DNA from: M3007 sp964484205 | GTDB lineage: Bacteria; Bacteroidota; Bacteroidia; Chitinophagales; Saprospiraceae | Assembly (NCBI GenBank): GCA_964484205.1 | Contig: CAZAEZ010000009.1 | Span: 69,314 to 133,313 of the forward strand | Direction: 5' to 3' | DNA: 64,000 nt | Part shown: piece by piece, positions 17,393 to 26,849 of the stretch | Layout of the letters: every line of letters starts with the position of its first letter | Numbering within the stretch: position 1 is the first letter of the stretch | Position numbers and translations under genes: made by a program | Notes under the pieces: model-generated | What the model was told of the DNA's origin: nothing | Database searches by the model: none | Seen by the model: only the letters and a program-made list of their open reading frames with translations

Positions 17393-17528
17393 CTGAATTT
17401 ATTCTAATCGGGAAGTTGTTTTTCAGGCGTTTCTAAGTTGACAATATCAGGCGTAATGCCACACCGACAATAGTGCAACCACACGGCTGTTTTTAAAATT
17501 CCCCTTATGCATGGCAAATCCGGTTTAC

Positions 17529-17569
17529 ACAAAAAAAGCGCCACCCCAATAAAGGAATGGCGCTCAAAA
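17529..17569 (-). terminator. Terminator of the T9SS adhesin gene
   Basis: An 11-bp stem with two G-T pairs (AGCGCCATTCC/GGGGTGGCGCT on the minus strand) is followed by seven T, about 30 bp after the stop at 17598. A-runs on both sides could make it bidirectional. Confidence 0.85.
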
Positions 17570-17597
17570 AAAGTCGTTCAAAATAAAGCGGTGGAGC

Positions 17598-20500
17598 TTA
17601 GTCCACAACAATCATCTTCTTCGTTGCACTGTGCGCAGGCGTTTCCAATTGATAGAAAAGCACGCCGGAAGTCAGGTCGCTGCGATTGATTGTTACGGTG
17701 TTCAGCCCCTTGCCGTACGAGCCGTTCAGCACTTTCACCAGGCGGCCTTCGGCATTGCTGATGGTCAGTGTGGCCGTTGTGGCTTCCGGCAGGTTGAAGG
17801 AAATCATCGTTTGTTCACGCACCGGGTTCGGCGTGTTTTGCAGGAGTTCGAAACCGGCGCCGGCTACTACGGTGCCGTTCGCGCCGTTGAAACGGAAGGC
17901 AATGTCGTACGGTTCGCCATCGGCTTTGTACGCTTCGGCCCGGGTGATGCGGCTGCTCATGCCAAGCAATTGGCTGAGTATTCCGGATTTCGTGGCGCGG
18001 AAACGCGCAGCAAAACCGGCTGCGCCATCCACCGATACGGTAACGGCCGCATCCTTGGCAAACACACCAAAGTTGTTGGCCGACTGGTTGTCGCCCGGCA
18101 ACAGTTCGAGCAGTTCAAGCCCGCCGGTGTTCAGGGTAAACTGGTATCCGGCGAAATCTGCACCGGTAGCAAAATCAACCGTGAACAGCTCACCGGCTTT
18201 CACGCTGCGGTCGGCAATGTCGATAAACAAGGTGCCGGCGGAGCGGTCGTCGCTGGAGGTCAGGTTGGCCTGTGCGTTGCCGTTCACGTCGCCGATTTTT
18301 ACGGCTACGAAATCGCTGGCAAACTGGTTCGCCTGTACATCAACCACCGATTTTGTTTCCGGGAATACTTCCTGGAACGGGTTGTCCGGGTTGGGGAACG
18401 TATAGGCTTTATCCACAAAACGCCAGCTGCTGTTACTTGGCAATTCCGAATACAGGCCAAGGATCAGTTTCCGCAATTCGACAATGTCAAACGTTGTGAT
18501 CGAGCGGCTGCTGTTGGCATCGGCGGCGATCATTTTGTACGAATTGCCGAGCGGCTCCAGGCCCAGGATGTGCTTGTTGATCAACACCAGGTCGAAGGTA
18601 GAAACGCCGTTCAGGTGGTCGTTGTCTTTTGTCGGTGTCAGGGTGTAGTTGGACGCCATCGGAATGGCATTGGTGAACGCAAAGAGACCGGTAGCATCCG
18701 ACATGTTAAACATGGAAAAGGGCGGCAGGCCGTTAGGCGGTGTGCCGGCCAGTTCAACGTGCCCGTCGAGCAGGCCGTTGTCGCCATCTGTTTTCAAGGT
18801 ACCGGCAACAGTTGCATTGGAACCCGCAGGGCCGCAAACGCCCATATTATCCTGTACGATTACGTAGGTTTCGCAGTAATCGGCATTGCCGGCAAGGTCA
18901 ACCGACCAGAGTTCGACAAACTGGGTACCCAGTTCATCACAGGTAAAGCTCACGTTGGTTTGCGGCGAGCCGTCGGGATTGGTCGGGAAACCCGTGCCGG
19001 TACCCGATTTGCGAATGCCAATTTTGAGCAGGTCGCTTGGTGTGCAATTATCCTCCGTGTATTCCAGAAAATCCGTTGCCCACAGCTGGATCATACCGGT
19101 CGGCATGATATTCACGCTCAGGCCGTTGGTGCAAACCACCGTCGGCGCTTTGCAATCTTTCACCACGAACGTGTATTCGCAGGTGCCTTCATTGCCGCAG
19201 CCGTCCGACACGATCCACTTGATCTTGTGGGTGCCGTAGGGCAGTTCGGGAACCACGAAATTGGTCGGTTGCTGTTGGGTGTTCCACCGTACGCTGGCTA
19301 CTTTTTTGTTGCCGCTGACTGTTGTTTGCAAGGCAAAACCGTACTTCTGATTGAGCGGAACCGGCCGTTCGTCAAACTGACGGGCCGTGCCGCCCTGGAA
19401 ATTCGGGTTTTGCGCATTGTCGTAAAATACGGTGTTGAAACCCGGCAGGTTGGTGCTGCTGATCACCGTTTCCATAGTGCCCGTGTTATCCAGATCGAGG
19501 AACAGCAGGTAACGCACCGTCACATTTGAGCCCGAGCAAAGATCGGTTGCGGTGACCGTCAGGTCGGTCGGCGCTTCGCACAAATCGTGGCTGTTGGTTT
19601 GGTTGTCAAACCAGTAGGATTCATTCCAGAGTTGGGCATTGTTGGCCGTCAGGTCGCAAATTTCCACCGGGCTGGTCGGGCAATCCTCCACAAAAGGCGC
19701 TTGCGTGTCAATGACTTTGATGATTTGCTTGTACTTGTAGCAGTTTGCATTGGCGCTCCAGAAAATGGAGAAGTTGGTCGGCGAAGGATCCGTTGGGTTC
19801 ACGCGCACAATCGTTGGCGCCCAGGGAGCCGGGGTGCCGGCCGGCGAAACAGTGGGGCCGGGCAGGTTTGACGAGTGGTTGGCCGTTGCATTCGGGTTGG
19901 GGTTGGGCACTTCGATACAGCCCAGGTTGGGGTTGTAGGTGCACCAGTTGATAATCGTCCAGGTCCGCTCGATCTTGTAGCAGGCATCCGGCACTACCGT
20001 GAAAATTACGTCTTCGTGGGATACGCCGAGCAGTTCGCAATCTTCGCCAAAGAAGGACGGCACGCCGTACACTCCGGTACCGTTGCAGGAAGTGACGATG
20101 GCATCGTCCGGAAATTTGATGTAGTAATCCTGCTCGTAATTCACAAAAACACGCTGCGTGCATTGGCTGCTCAACCCGCCGCAGTCGAACGAGCGGAACG
20201 TGCGGGTGATCGTGCCTTTGTTGCACAGGGTGTCAAAAAACGTATAGTTGGCCGTCGCGGTAATGGTATCGATGCAGCAGTTATCGGTAGCGGTAGCCAT
20301 GCCATAGGCCCAGAGGCTGGGATCGAAATTTTCGCAGGAAACCGTTACGTTCGGGGGCGGCACACAGGTTGGTTTGAGTTTGTCGTCGACAAAAACCTGC
20401 ACCATGCAGTCGTTGGAATGCCATTCTTCATATTCCAGGGAAACCTCCCCTGCCGGAACAGGCACATCGTATACCCGGAAAATCACCGTGATGGTATCGT

Positions 20501-21974
20501 TGATGTCTTCACAACAGAACTTGACCTGGTCATAAAACCGGTTGCTCGGCTGACAGCCATTGGTGTCCATCCGGCGTGCCTTAAAATACACTTGTGTCGC
20601 GCAGTTGTCATACGAACCATCGTCGAAGGTCGAAGCATTGACCAGGGCCATGCCGGTAACACCGAGGGAAACCTGGGTGTACTCGTCGCAGATGGCGCCG
20701 GGAGGCGAGCTGTCCTCCACCGTAATGTTGAAAACGCAGGTGGTGGAGTTGCCGCAGTCATCTTCCACGATATAGGTCATGGCCGTGACGCCGATCGGCA
20801 GGTTCTGAGCGAAGCCCAACACACCCAGCGTATCCGGGGCCCACAGGTTGTTGCCCGGGAAGGTGGTCAGGGTGCCGTTCAGGGTTTGCCCGACGCCATT
20901 TACGGTGTAAACGGCCTTGATGGACTTGATGCGCGAGCAGTCGTCCTCGATGATCACATCGGGAAGGTCAAAGTCGCTCTCACAATCCCAGGGGTTGGTT
21001 CCGACGGTCATATCGTCCGGACAAGCGATGGTTGGTCCGGTTCCATCCTGCACTTTGATCAATTGAATGAAGTACGTCGGGTTTGGGTTTGGCGGCAGTT
21101 GGGTGGTCGGCAAACACCAGTCGTACAGCGTCCAGGTGCGTAAAATTTTATAGGTACCGTCGCAAACCGGCAGGATTTGGTCGGCGTAAACCACATTCAA
21201 CTCGCAGTACGAATTTTGCGGAAACAGCGGGAAGTCAATCCCGAATTCCGTAATGTATGGCGCGCCGGTAAAATCCGGGGTTGTGTTCGGATTGGTGCAT
21301 GATACCGTTACATCGGCGGGGAAGGTGATATCGCCAATATTGCGGCGTTCAAAATAAATATACTGGGTGCAGTTCGATTGGTTACCGCTTTGGTCGATAG
21401 CCGTCCACACGCGTTTTACATAGGCGCTGATGTTGTTGAAACCATGAATCGTTTCGCCACAGCCCAGGTCATACCAGGTGTCGAGGTGGGAAGTGGTATA
21501 GTTACCACAGTTTTCATTGATTTCAGGGTATGCCTCGTTGATACCGAGCACGTCAAACAGGTAGGCCGGGGTGTAGGTGGTGATGGCGCAACTCAGAAAG
21601 ATATTGGTGCAAACGAGTTGAGGCGCCAGTTTGTCCTCTACGTGCACGTAGCCCTGGCAGGTGTTGCCGGTAATCAGGTCGCGCACCCGCGTTTGCAGAG
21701 TTTGGTTGATGTGTGCGCTGGTAAGGATACCGGGTACCCATACGCCGTTTACTTTGATTTCTACAACCAGATTGCCGTTCGGGCAACCGCCTCCTTCCAG
21801 GATCATATCGGCTTCCAGTTCAACGTAGCAATCATCGTCCAGGGATATCTGCACCAGGTTGTTGCAGACAAGCGTGCATTGGCCGGCTGCCGAAGTGTTG
21901 GCCGAAAGGGCGAAAATGAAAGCCAGCAGGATGCTCCAGGTATTAGCGGCAAATGTAAAGTTCGCTTTTGCCAT
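17598..21974 (-). CDS. Large secreted multi-domain protein with T9SS sorting domain
   Basis: The ATG at 21974 opens a signal peptide (MAKANFTFAANTWSILLAFIFALSANTSAAGQ), giving 1,458 residues; the frame is open 16 codons further upstream. The body is a chain of cysteine-rich Ig-like/HYR-type repeats, many ending in patterns like VEDxxxP..C, spaced about 100-150 residues. A dockerin-like pair (STFDLVLINKHILG and TTFDIVELRKLILG with DANSS/DVNGN calcium loops) lies around 1150-1290. The last 80 residues (LLQNTPNPVREQTMISFNLP onward, ending KKMIVVD) are a type A T9SS sorting domain. It is therefore exported by T9SS and attached to or released from the surface. Ligand unknown. Confidence 0.92.
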   Translation of the reverse strand: MAKANFTFAANTWSILLAFIFALSANTSAAGQCTLVCNNLVQISLDDDCYVELEADMILEGGGCPNGNLVVEIKVNGVWVPGILTSAHINQTLQTRVRDLITGNTCQGYVHVEDKLAPQLVCTNIFLSCAITTYTPAYLFDVLGINEAYPEINENCGNYTTSHLDTWYDLGCGETIHGFNNISAYVKRVWTAIDQSGNQSNCTQYIYFERRNIGDITFPADVTVSCTNPNTTPDFTGAPYITEFGIDFPLFPQNSYCELNVVYADQILPVCDGTYKILRTWTLYDWCLPTTQLPPNPNPTYFIQLIKVQDGTGPTIACPDDMTVGTNPWDCESDFDLPDVIIEDDCSRIKSIKAVYTVNGVGQTLNGTLTTFPGNNLWAPDTLGVLGFAQNLPIGVTAMTYIVEDDCGNSTTCVFNITVEDSSPPGAICDEYTQVSLGVTGMALVNASTFDDGSYDNCATQVYFKARRMDTNGCQPSNRFYDQVKFCCEDINDTITVIFRVYDVPVPAGEVSLEYEEWHSNDCMVQVFVDDKLKPTCVPPPNVTVSCENFDPSLWAYGMATATDNCCIDTITATANYTFFDTLCNKGTITRTFRSFDCGGLSSQCTQRVFVNYEQDYYIKFPDDAIVTSCNGTGVYGVPSFFGEDCELLGVSHEDVIFTVVPDACYKIERTWTIINWCTYNPNLGCIEVPNPNPNATANHSSNLPGPTVSPAGTPAPWAPTIVRVNPTDPSPTNFSIFWSANANCYKYKQIIKVIDTQAPFVEDCPTSPVEICDLTANNAQLWNESYWFDNQTNSHDLCEAPTDLTVTATDLCSGSNVTVRYLLFLDLDNTGTMETVISSTNLPGFNTVFYDNAQNPNFQGGTARQFDERPVPLNQKYGFALQTTVSGNKKVASVRWNTQQQPTNFVVPELPYGTHKIKWIVSDGCGNEGTCEYTFVVKDCKAPTVVCTNGLSVNIMPTGMIQLWATDFLEYTEDNCTPSDLLKIGIRKSGTGTGFPTNPDGSPQTNVSFTCDELGTQFVELWSVDLAGNADYCETYVIVQDNMGVCGPAGSNATVAGTLKTDGDNGLLDGHVELAGTPPNGLPPFSMFNMSDATGLFAFTNAIPMASNYTLTPTKDNDHLNGVSTFDLVLINKHILGLEPLGNSYKMIAADANSSRSITTFDIVELRKLILGLYSELPSNSSWRFVDKAYTFPNPDNPFQEVFPETKSVVDVQANQFASDFVAVKIGDVNGNAQANLTSSDDRSAGTLFIDIADRSVKAGELFTVDFATGADFAGYQFTLNTGGLELLELLPGDNQSANNFGVFAKDAAVTVSVDGAAGFAARFRATKSGILSQLLGMSSRITRAEAYKADGEPYDIAFRFNGANGTVVAGAGFELLQNTPNPVREQTMISFNLPEATTATLTISNAEGRLVKVLNGSYGKGLNTVTINRSDLTSGVLFYQLETPAHSATKKMIVVD

Positions 21975-22150
21975 GAGATTAAGATAAAGTGAATTAAGTG
22001 AATAGATATGGTTAAAAAACAAAATGGATTAAATCAAGTGAGTAATTTTTCAAAGAAAATACGGGTGCAAATAAACGGAAAATTCAAAGGCGCCGGACAA
22101 ACATTAACGCTGCATCGACGCAGGGCATCAAGCAGCAAAAACAGTGCCTC

Positions 22151-22190
22151 AAATTAAAAAAAAGATACCTGCGTACAGGTATTTTTTTTC
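22151..22190 (-). terminator. Terminator of the LuxR-type regulator
   Basis: A 7-bp stem (ATACCTG/CAGGTAT) with a 4-nt loop is flanked by an A-run on the left and a T-run on the right. It can stop transcription in either direction and sits 38 bp after the regulator stop. Confidence 0.78.
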
Positions 22191-22227
22191 AATGTTGGAA
22201 GATTTCGTTTTGGAAAGGAAGTCCGGA

Positions 22228-22905
22228 TTAGACCAGATTGTGTTCAAAGGCGATCTTAATCAGGCTGGCCGTATTGTTGACCCCCAGCTTGCGCATGATA
22301 TTTTTGCGGTGTACGCTCACGGTCTGGTCGCTGATGTAGAGTTTTTTAGCAATGTCCTTATTGCTCAGCACCTGACCGATATAGCCCATAATTTCAATTT
22401 CGCGACGCGTGAGCCCAAACTTTCGGGCAAAACGGCTTTCCGGCATGGCTGCATCCATGCCGAAACCTTGCATGCCTTCGCTCAGGGTCACGCCTTTGCC
22501 CAGGAATGTTTTTCCGGTCATTACCTCCTCCACGGCACGCAGCAACTCGTCGCGTGTGGTAGACCGCAACAACAACCCGTCGCCACCAGCCCGGAAGGCG
22601 GCTTTGATCAGGCGGGTATCGTCGCTTTGCGTAAACAACAAAATACGCAAATGCGGATGGGCCTTTTTTAACATAGGCAACAGTTTCAACCCCTCGCTGT
22701 CGGAAAGATTCATATCCATCAAAAGTAAATCGACCTGCGATCTGTTCAACGTTTCTGCAATTGCAGCCGGGTTTTGCAAAACCCCCTTGAGCAAAAAATG
22801 AAACTTCCCCGATGGTATGTTCAGGATGTTTCGCAATCCTTCAACAAAAATCGGGTGACCGTCGGCAATGAGTACATTCAGAGATTTAACAGATGGATTA
22901 ATCAT
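22228..22905 (-). CDS. NarL/LuxR-family response regulator
   Basis: From ATG 22905 the product has 225 residues; 27 further open codons upstream do not look coding. The receiver (about 9-130) has LNVLIADGHPIFVEGL with only one acid at the usual acidic pair (Asp then Gly-His), phospho-Asp in LLLMDMNLSD, Thr in LLFTQSD, but GLLLRST where the conserved Lys is usually found. The C-terminal LuxR helix-turn-helix is at LTRREIEIMGYIGQVLSNKDIAKKLYISDQTVSVHRKNI. It is a DNA-binding regulator; the Lys change may alter phosphorylation response. No sensor kinase is adjacent. It lies beyond the adhesin gene on the same strand, but a terminator separates them. Confidence 0.9.
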   Translation of the reverse strand: MINPSVKSLNVLIADGHPIFVEGLRNILNIPSGKFHFLLKGVLQNPAAIAETLNRSQVDLLLMDMNLSDSEGLKLLPMLKKAHPHLRILLFTQSDDTRLIKAAFRAGGDGLLLRSTTRDELLRAVEEVMTGKTFLGKGVTLSEGMQGFGMDAAMPESRFARKFGLTRREIEIMGYIGQVLSNKDIAKKLYISDQTVSVHRKNIMRKLGVNNTASLIKIAFEHNLV

Positions 22906-23236
22906 ATTACGCGGAGTATTGCTCGGAACAGACAATGGCAATTTCCGTACCAAATTCCGTGCAGCAGAGTACAACCAAATCAACACATTATGGAATCTTT
23001 TACTAATTTTGTGGCCGTTTAATCCTTTGTCTGAAAACAGACACCATTTCCCATGAACAGAACCATTTAGGTTTGGCGGTTTCCCACGCTCCTTCCCCTT
23101 TCCTGTGCTGGTTGTGTTCGTCCGATTTTTTAGATGTTCGAACTGGATTCGTTTTTAAACGACCGGTGTGCTTTTTGATGCAATCAGGCACACTTGATAA
23201 TCATAGCTTTTACAGAACAGCAATTGTACACGGACG
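22906..23236. other. 331-bp divergent intergenic region
   Basis: No gene is supported. TAATTTTG at 23004-23011 on the plus strand fits the -7 consensus and could serve the haloperoxidase-like gene with a leader of about 220 nt, but no -33 element is visible. The region is AT-richer than its neighbours. Confidence 0.4.
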
Positions 23237-24592
23237 ATGAAAAAGTTAATTACTCTGCTTTTTGTTGCGCTTTTAGCGATCCCCTTTGGTTGTGACAAAA
23301 ACTCGGACCCGCTTTTTGTGCGTGCCCGCACACACAAAGCCACCAAATACGAGGGGCGGCTCGCCCACGAGTGGATGGTCATGGCCAGCGACATGATCAA
23401 AGAAAATTACCTCTACGGCCCGCAGGCAGCCCGTATCTACGGATACCTGGGCCTTACCGCATGGGAATCTGTTTGCTTCGGCCTGGATGAGGGCAAAAGC
23501 CTGGCCGGTCAGGTCAACGATTACCCAACCCCCGTGCAGATCGACCTGAACCGGGAATACGACTGGGGCATCGTGATGTGCACCGCGATGAAAACCGTAT
23601 TTCCCCAACTCATCGAAAACATCAATAATGCCCAGCGCAGCCAGGTGGATGTTCTGGCCGCACTCCAGGAAGACGAAATGATGAAAAAAGGCATTTCGGA
23701 AGTGGTACGGCAAGACTCCAGGGACCTGGGAACCCGGATCGCCCTGCAAATCAACGAACGGATCCGGAAAGACGGTCGCGAACTGATCCGAAACATCGTG
23801 CCGGTTATCCCCAACCGCGATGATGCGCACAAATGGTACTGGGACCCCTCCACGCTCGGCCAGACACCTGTAGAACCGCTTTGGGGCACATTGCGCACGT
23901 TTGTTATCGACAATGCGCAGGGCTGTGAGCCCAACCCGCCCTACCCGTACTCGGAAAACCCAACCAGCGATTTTTACAAGGATGCGCTGGAGGTGTACAA
24001 TATCGAACGCACACCCACCAACAAAGCCATCGCGTACCATTGGGAAAACGGCGTAGGCCGAACCAGCAGCCCCGCCGGCCACTGGATAAGCATCGCCCGC
24101 CAACTGCTCCAGCAGGAAGACCGCAACCTGGCCGAATGCGCCAAGGCGTACTGCCTGGTTGGCTTTGCCGCAGCTGACGGGTTTACCGCCTGCTGGTTTT
24201 CCAAATACAAATATTTTCTGCTCCGCCCGGTAACCTACATCCGGGAAAATATCGACCCCACCTGGGTCCCCTTGCTGAATACGCCACCCTACCCCGACTA
24301 TTCCTCCGGCTCCTCCGTCATGGGTGGCGCCTGCCCGCAGGTGCTGATCAGCCTGTTTGGCGATATTGCTTTTACCGATCGCACCCATCTGGGCAGCCCG
24401 CTCTACACACCCGACGGCGGCCCCTTTGTGTTGCCCGAACGCAGCTTTACCAGCCTGACCCAGGCCGGTGAAGATGCCATGTTCAGCCGGGTGATCGGCG
24501 GCGTACACTTCCGCCGGGCTTGTGAGGAAGGGCTGCAATCGGGACGCTGTGTCGCCAATACGATTCTGGCCCGCACCGATTTTGGGTTTTAA
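23237..24592 (+). CDS. Vanadium-dependent haloperoxidase/PAP2-like lipoprotein with altered active site
   Basis: The 451-residue protein has a lipoprotein signal (LLFVALLAIPFGC, Cys19). The C-terminal half carries most of the vanadate pocket: Lys323 and Arg330 in KYKYFLLRP, Ser357-Gly358 in YPDYSSGSS, and Arg418 and His424 in SRVIGGVHF, with the family spacing Lys-x6-Arg and Arg-x5-His. The acid-base His that follows Ser-Gly in the family (PSGHS) is Ser359 here. So oxyanion binding may remain, while haloperoxidase or phosphatase chemistry is doubtful. Probably outer-membrane anchored. It stands alone and ends at a terminator. Confidence 0.83.
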   Translation: MKKLITLLFVALLAIPFGCDKNSDPLFVRARTHKATKYEGRLAHEWMVMASDMIKENYLYGPQAARIYGYLGLTAWESVCFGLDEGKSLAGQVNDYPTPVQIDLNREYDWGIVMCTAMKTVFPQLIENINNAQRSQVDVLAALQEDEMMKKGISEVVRQDSRDLGTRIALQINERIRKDGRELIRNIVPVIPNRDDAHKWYWDPSTLGQTPVEPLWGTLRTFVIDNAQGCEPNPPYPYSENPTSDFYKDALEVYNIERTPTNKAIAYHWENGVGRTSSPAGHWISIARQLLQQEDRNLAECAKAYCLVGFAAADGFTACWFSKYKYFLLRPVTYIRENIDPTWVPLLNTPPYPDYSSGSSVMGGACPQVLISLFGDIAFTDRTHLGSPLYTPDGGPFVLPERSFTSLTQAGEDAMFSRVIGGVHFRRACEEGLQSGRCVANTILARTDFGF

Positions 24593-24616
24593 CCCCCCCA
24601 GTCGTTCTAACGATTC

Positions 24617-24658
24617 AAAACGGAGGCGCAGTGGACAAATTCCCGCGCCTCCGTTTTT
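24617..24658 (+). terminator. Terminator of the haloperoxidase-like gene
   Basis: A 13-bp stem (AAAACGGAGGCGC/GCGCCTCCGTTTT) ends in a T-run, 24 bp after the stop. Confidence 0.88.
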
Positions 24659-24735
24659 ATTCCAAATAAACTTTTGCGAAGCCTAACCGGGGCTCGCCTC
24701 AAAGCGGTATTTTCGCCAAAACGCTCCGCCGTTCC

Positions 24736-26775
24736 ATGCCACAGCATTCGCCGTTTCCACACCTGTTCGCACCACTCGACCTGGGCTTCACTACGCTGCC
24801 CAACCGCATCCTGATGGGCTCCATGCACACCGGGCTGGAAGAGGACAAAGGCGGTTTACACCGGCTGGCCGACTATTTTGCCGCCCGGGCACGCGGTGGC
24901 GCCGCACTGATGGTCACCGGCGGCATTGCCCCCAACCGGCAGGGTTGGCTCGCGCCTTTCGGCGCCAAACTGACAACGGCCGCCGAAGCGAAGAAGCACG
25001 TTCCCGTAACTACAGCGGTTCACGATGCCGGTGGAAAAATTTGCCTGCAAATCCTCCACGCCGGCCGTTATGGGGTACACCCCATGCTGGTGGCGCCCAG
25101 CCCGATCCGGGCCCGCATTTCCCCGTTCCGCCCCTGGGAAATGAGCCCGCGGCTTATTCGCGCCACCATCCGCGATTTTGCGCGCAGCGCGGCACTTGCC
25201 CGCGAAGCCGGCTACGACGGGGTAGAGATCATGGGCAGCGAGGGCTACCTGATCAACCAGTTCACCGTGCCCCGCACCAACAAACGCACCGATGCCTGGG
25301 GCGGCTCGTTTGAAAACCGCATCCGTTTTCCCCTGGAAATTATGCGCGCCGTGCGGGAAAAAACCGGGCCCGATTTCATTGTCATTTTTCGCATTTCCAT
25401 GCTCGATCTCGTGGAAGAGGGCAGCACTTGGGACGAAGTGGTCGCCTTCGCCAAAGCGATCGAAACAGCCGGCGCCACGATCATCAACACCGGTATCGGC
25501 TGGCACGAAGCCCGCATTCCCACCATCGCCACGATGGTGCCGCGCGGCGCGTACACCTGGGTAACCGAACGCCTGAAAAAGGAAGTCGGCGTACCGCTCA
25601 TCACCACCAACCGCATCAACACCCCCGAAAAAGCCGAAGAAATACTGGCCTCCGGGCAGGCCGACATGGTGAGCATGGCCCGCCCCCTGCTTGCCGACCC
25701 CGACTTTCCACGAAAAGCCCTTGCAGGCCAGGCCGACGCGATCAATACCTGCATTGCCTGCAACCAGGCCTGCCTCGACCACGTTTTTGAACAAAAAACA
25801 GCATCCTGCCTGGTGAATCCGCGCGCGACGAGTAGCTCCCCCCGCCCCCCCCTTGGAGCGGGGGGCCTGGCCGTCATTGGCGCCGGTCCTGCCGGGCTAT
25901 CCGCAGCCGTTGAACTGGCCGCTCGCGGCTTTTCTGTCCACCTTTTTGAAGCCTCCGGCGCCATCGGTGGGCAGTTCAACATGGCCAAACGTATACCCGG
26001 CAAGGAAGAATACGCCGAAACGATCCGGTATTTCGATACCATGCTCAAAAAAACCGGGGTAACCGTGCACCTGAACACCAGCGCCAGCGCAGATTTTTTG
26101 TTGAAAAAAGGATTTCAGGAAGTGGTACTGGCTACCGGTGTTGCCCCGCGGATTCCGGCGCTGGAAGGCATCGACCATCCGAAAGTGCTTACGTACACCG
26201 ATGTGCTGTCCGACCAACAACCGGTGGGCAAAAAAGTCGCCATCATCGGGGCGGGCGGTATCGGTTTCGATGTGGCCATGTACCTAACTGCGGACCACCA
26301 GGCAGCAACAAGCGACGCTGTGCGCATTGTCGCCTACCAGCAGGAATGGGGCATCGACCCGACCTATCAACACCGCGGCGGCCTGACCGACCCGCATCCC
26401 GAAACGCCGGTGCGCCAGGTGTGGCTGCTGCAACGCTCCAAAGGCAAAGTGGGCGCCGGCCTGGGCAAAACTACCGGCTGGGCGCACCGGCTAACGCTGA
26501 AAAACCGGGGTGTGCAGATGTGGAACACGGTGCAGTACCACCGCATCGACGATGCCGGGCTGCACCTGACTGCCAATGGTACCCCACACATTCTGGACGT
26601 CGACCATGTGGTTGTTTGTGCAGGGCAGGAACCCCTGCGCAGCCTCCAGGCGCCCCTGGAGGCTGCCGGCATCCGCGTACACCTGATCGGTGGCGCCAAA
26701 CTGGCCGCCGAACTGGATGCCAAGCGGGCCATTGAGGAAGGCATGGTGGTCGCCCAAACCATACGCCCGGGATAA
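24736..26775 (+). CDS. fadH: NADH:flavin oxidoreductase / 2,4-dienoyl-CoA reductase (FadH-like)
   Basis: The 679-residue protein has the FadH order: an old-yellow-enzyme barrel (about 1-340, with GSMHTGLEE, HAGRYG and the GSFENRIRFPLEI signature), a 4Fe-4S ligand set in CIACNQACLDHVF with a following Cys, then FAD and NAD(P) domains (AVIGAGPAGLSAAVELA near 378; VAIIGAGGIGFDVA near 503). FadH reduces 2,4-dienoyl-CoA during breakdown of unsaturated fatty acids. The linker between barrel and FAD domain (SSSPRPPLGAGG) is short and encoded by a C/G-run palindrome resembling the dispersed repeats in this genome. The flavin reductase gene follows 74 bp downstream. Confidence 0.9.
   Translation: MPQHSPFPHLFAPLDLGFTTLPNRILMGSMHTGLEEDKGGLHRLADYFAARARGGAALMVTGGIAPNRQGWLAPFGAKLTTAAEAKKHVPVTTAVHDAGGKICLQILHAGRYGVHPMLVAPSPIRARISPFRPWEMSPRLIRATIRDFARSAALAREAGYDGVEIMGSEGYLINQFTVPRTNKRTDAWGGSFENRIRFPLEIMRAVREKTGPDFIVIFRISMLDLVEEGSTWDEVVAFAKAIETAGATIINTGIGWHEARIPTIATMVPRGAYTWVTERLKKEVGVPLITTNRINTPEKAEEILASGQADMVSMARPLLADPDFPRKALAGQADAINTCIACNQACLDHVFEQKTASCLVNPRATSSSPRPPLGAGGLAVIGAGPAGLSAAVELAARGFSVHLFEASGAIGGQFNMAKRIPGKEEYAETIRYFDTMLKKTGVTVHLNTSASADFLLKKGFQEVVLATGVAPRIPALEGIDHPKVLTYTDVLSDQQPVGKKVAIIGAGGIGFDVAMYLTADHQAATSDAVRIVAYQQEWGIDPTYQHRGGLTDPHPETPVRQVWLLQRSKGKVGAGLGKTTGWAHRLTLKNRGVQMWNTVQYHRIDDAGLHLTANGTPHILDVDHVVVCAGQEPLRSLQAPLEAAGIRVHLIGGAKLAAELDAKRAIEEGMVVAQTIRPG
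25833..25871. repeat. G/C-run palindrome inside the FadH-like gene
   Basis: CCCCCCGCCCCCCCTTGGAG then CGGGGGGCC forms a short imperfect inverted repeat, similar in style to the CCCACCCCCATCCCCTCCCC elements at 61822 and 63951. It is read in frame as the interdomain linker. Confidence 0.55.
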
Positions 26776-26849
26776 CCAATACCATCCAGGAATTACATCG
26801 AACAACAACGATTTACCGTCAACGCTTTTCCCGGAACAACCAACCGCGC

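Noticed and set aside
16890..17396. 168-aa frame across the MITE region
   Set aside because: It reads through inverted repeats, including the 30-bp ends and the MITE, and has no protein-family features.
17631..19529. 632-aa plus-strand frame
   Set aside because: It is antisense to the T9SS protein, whose sorting domain and repeats are unmistakable.
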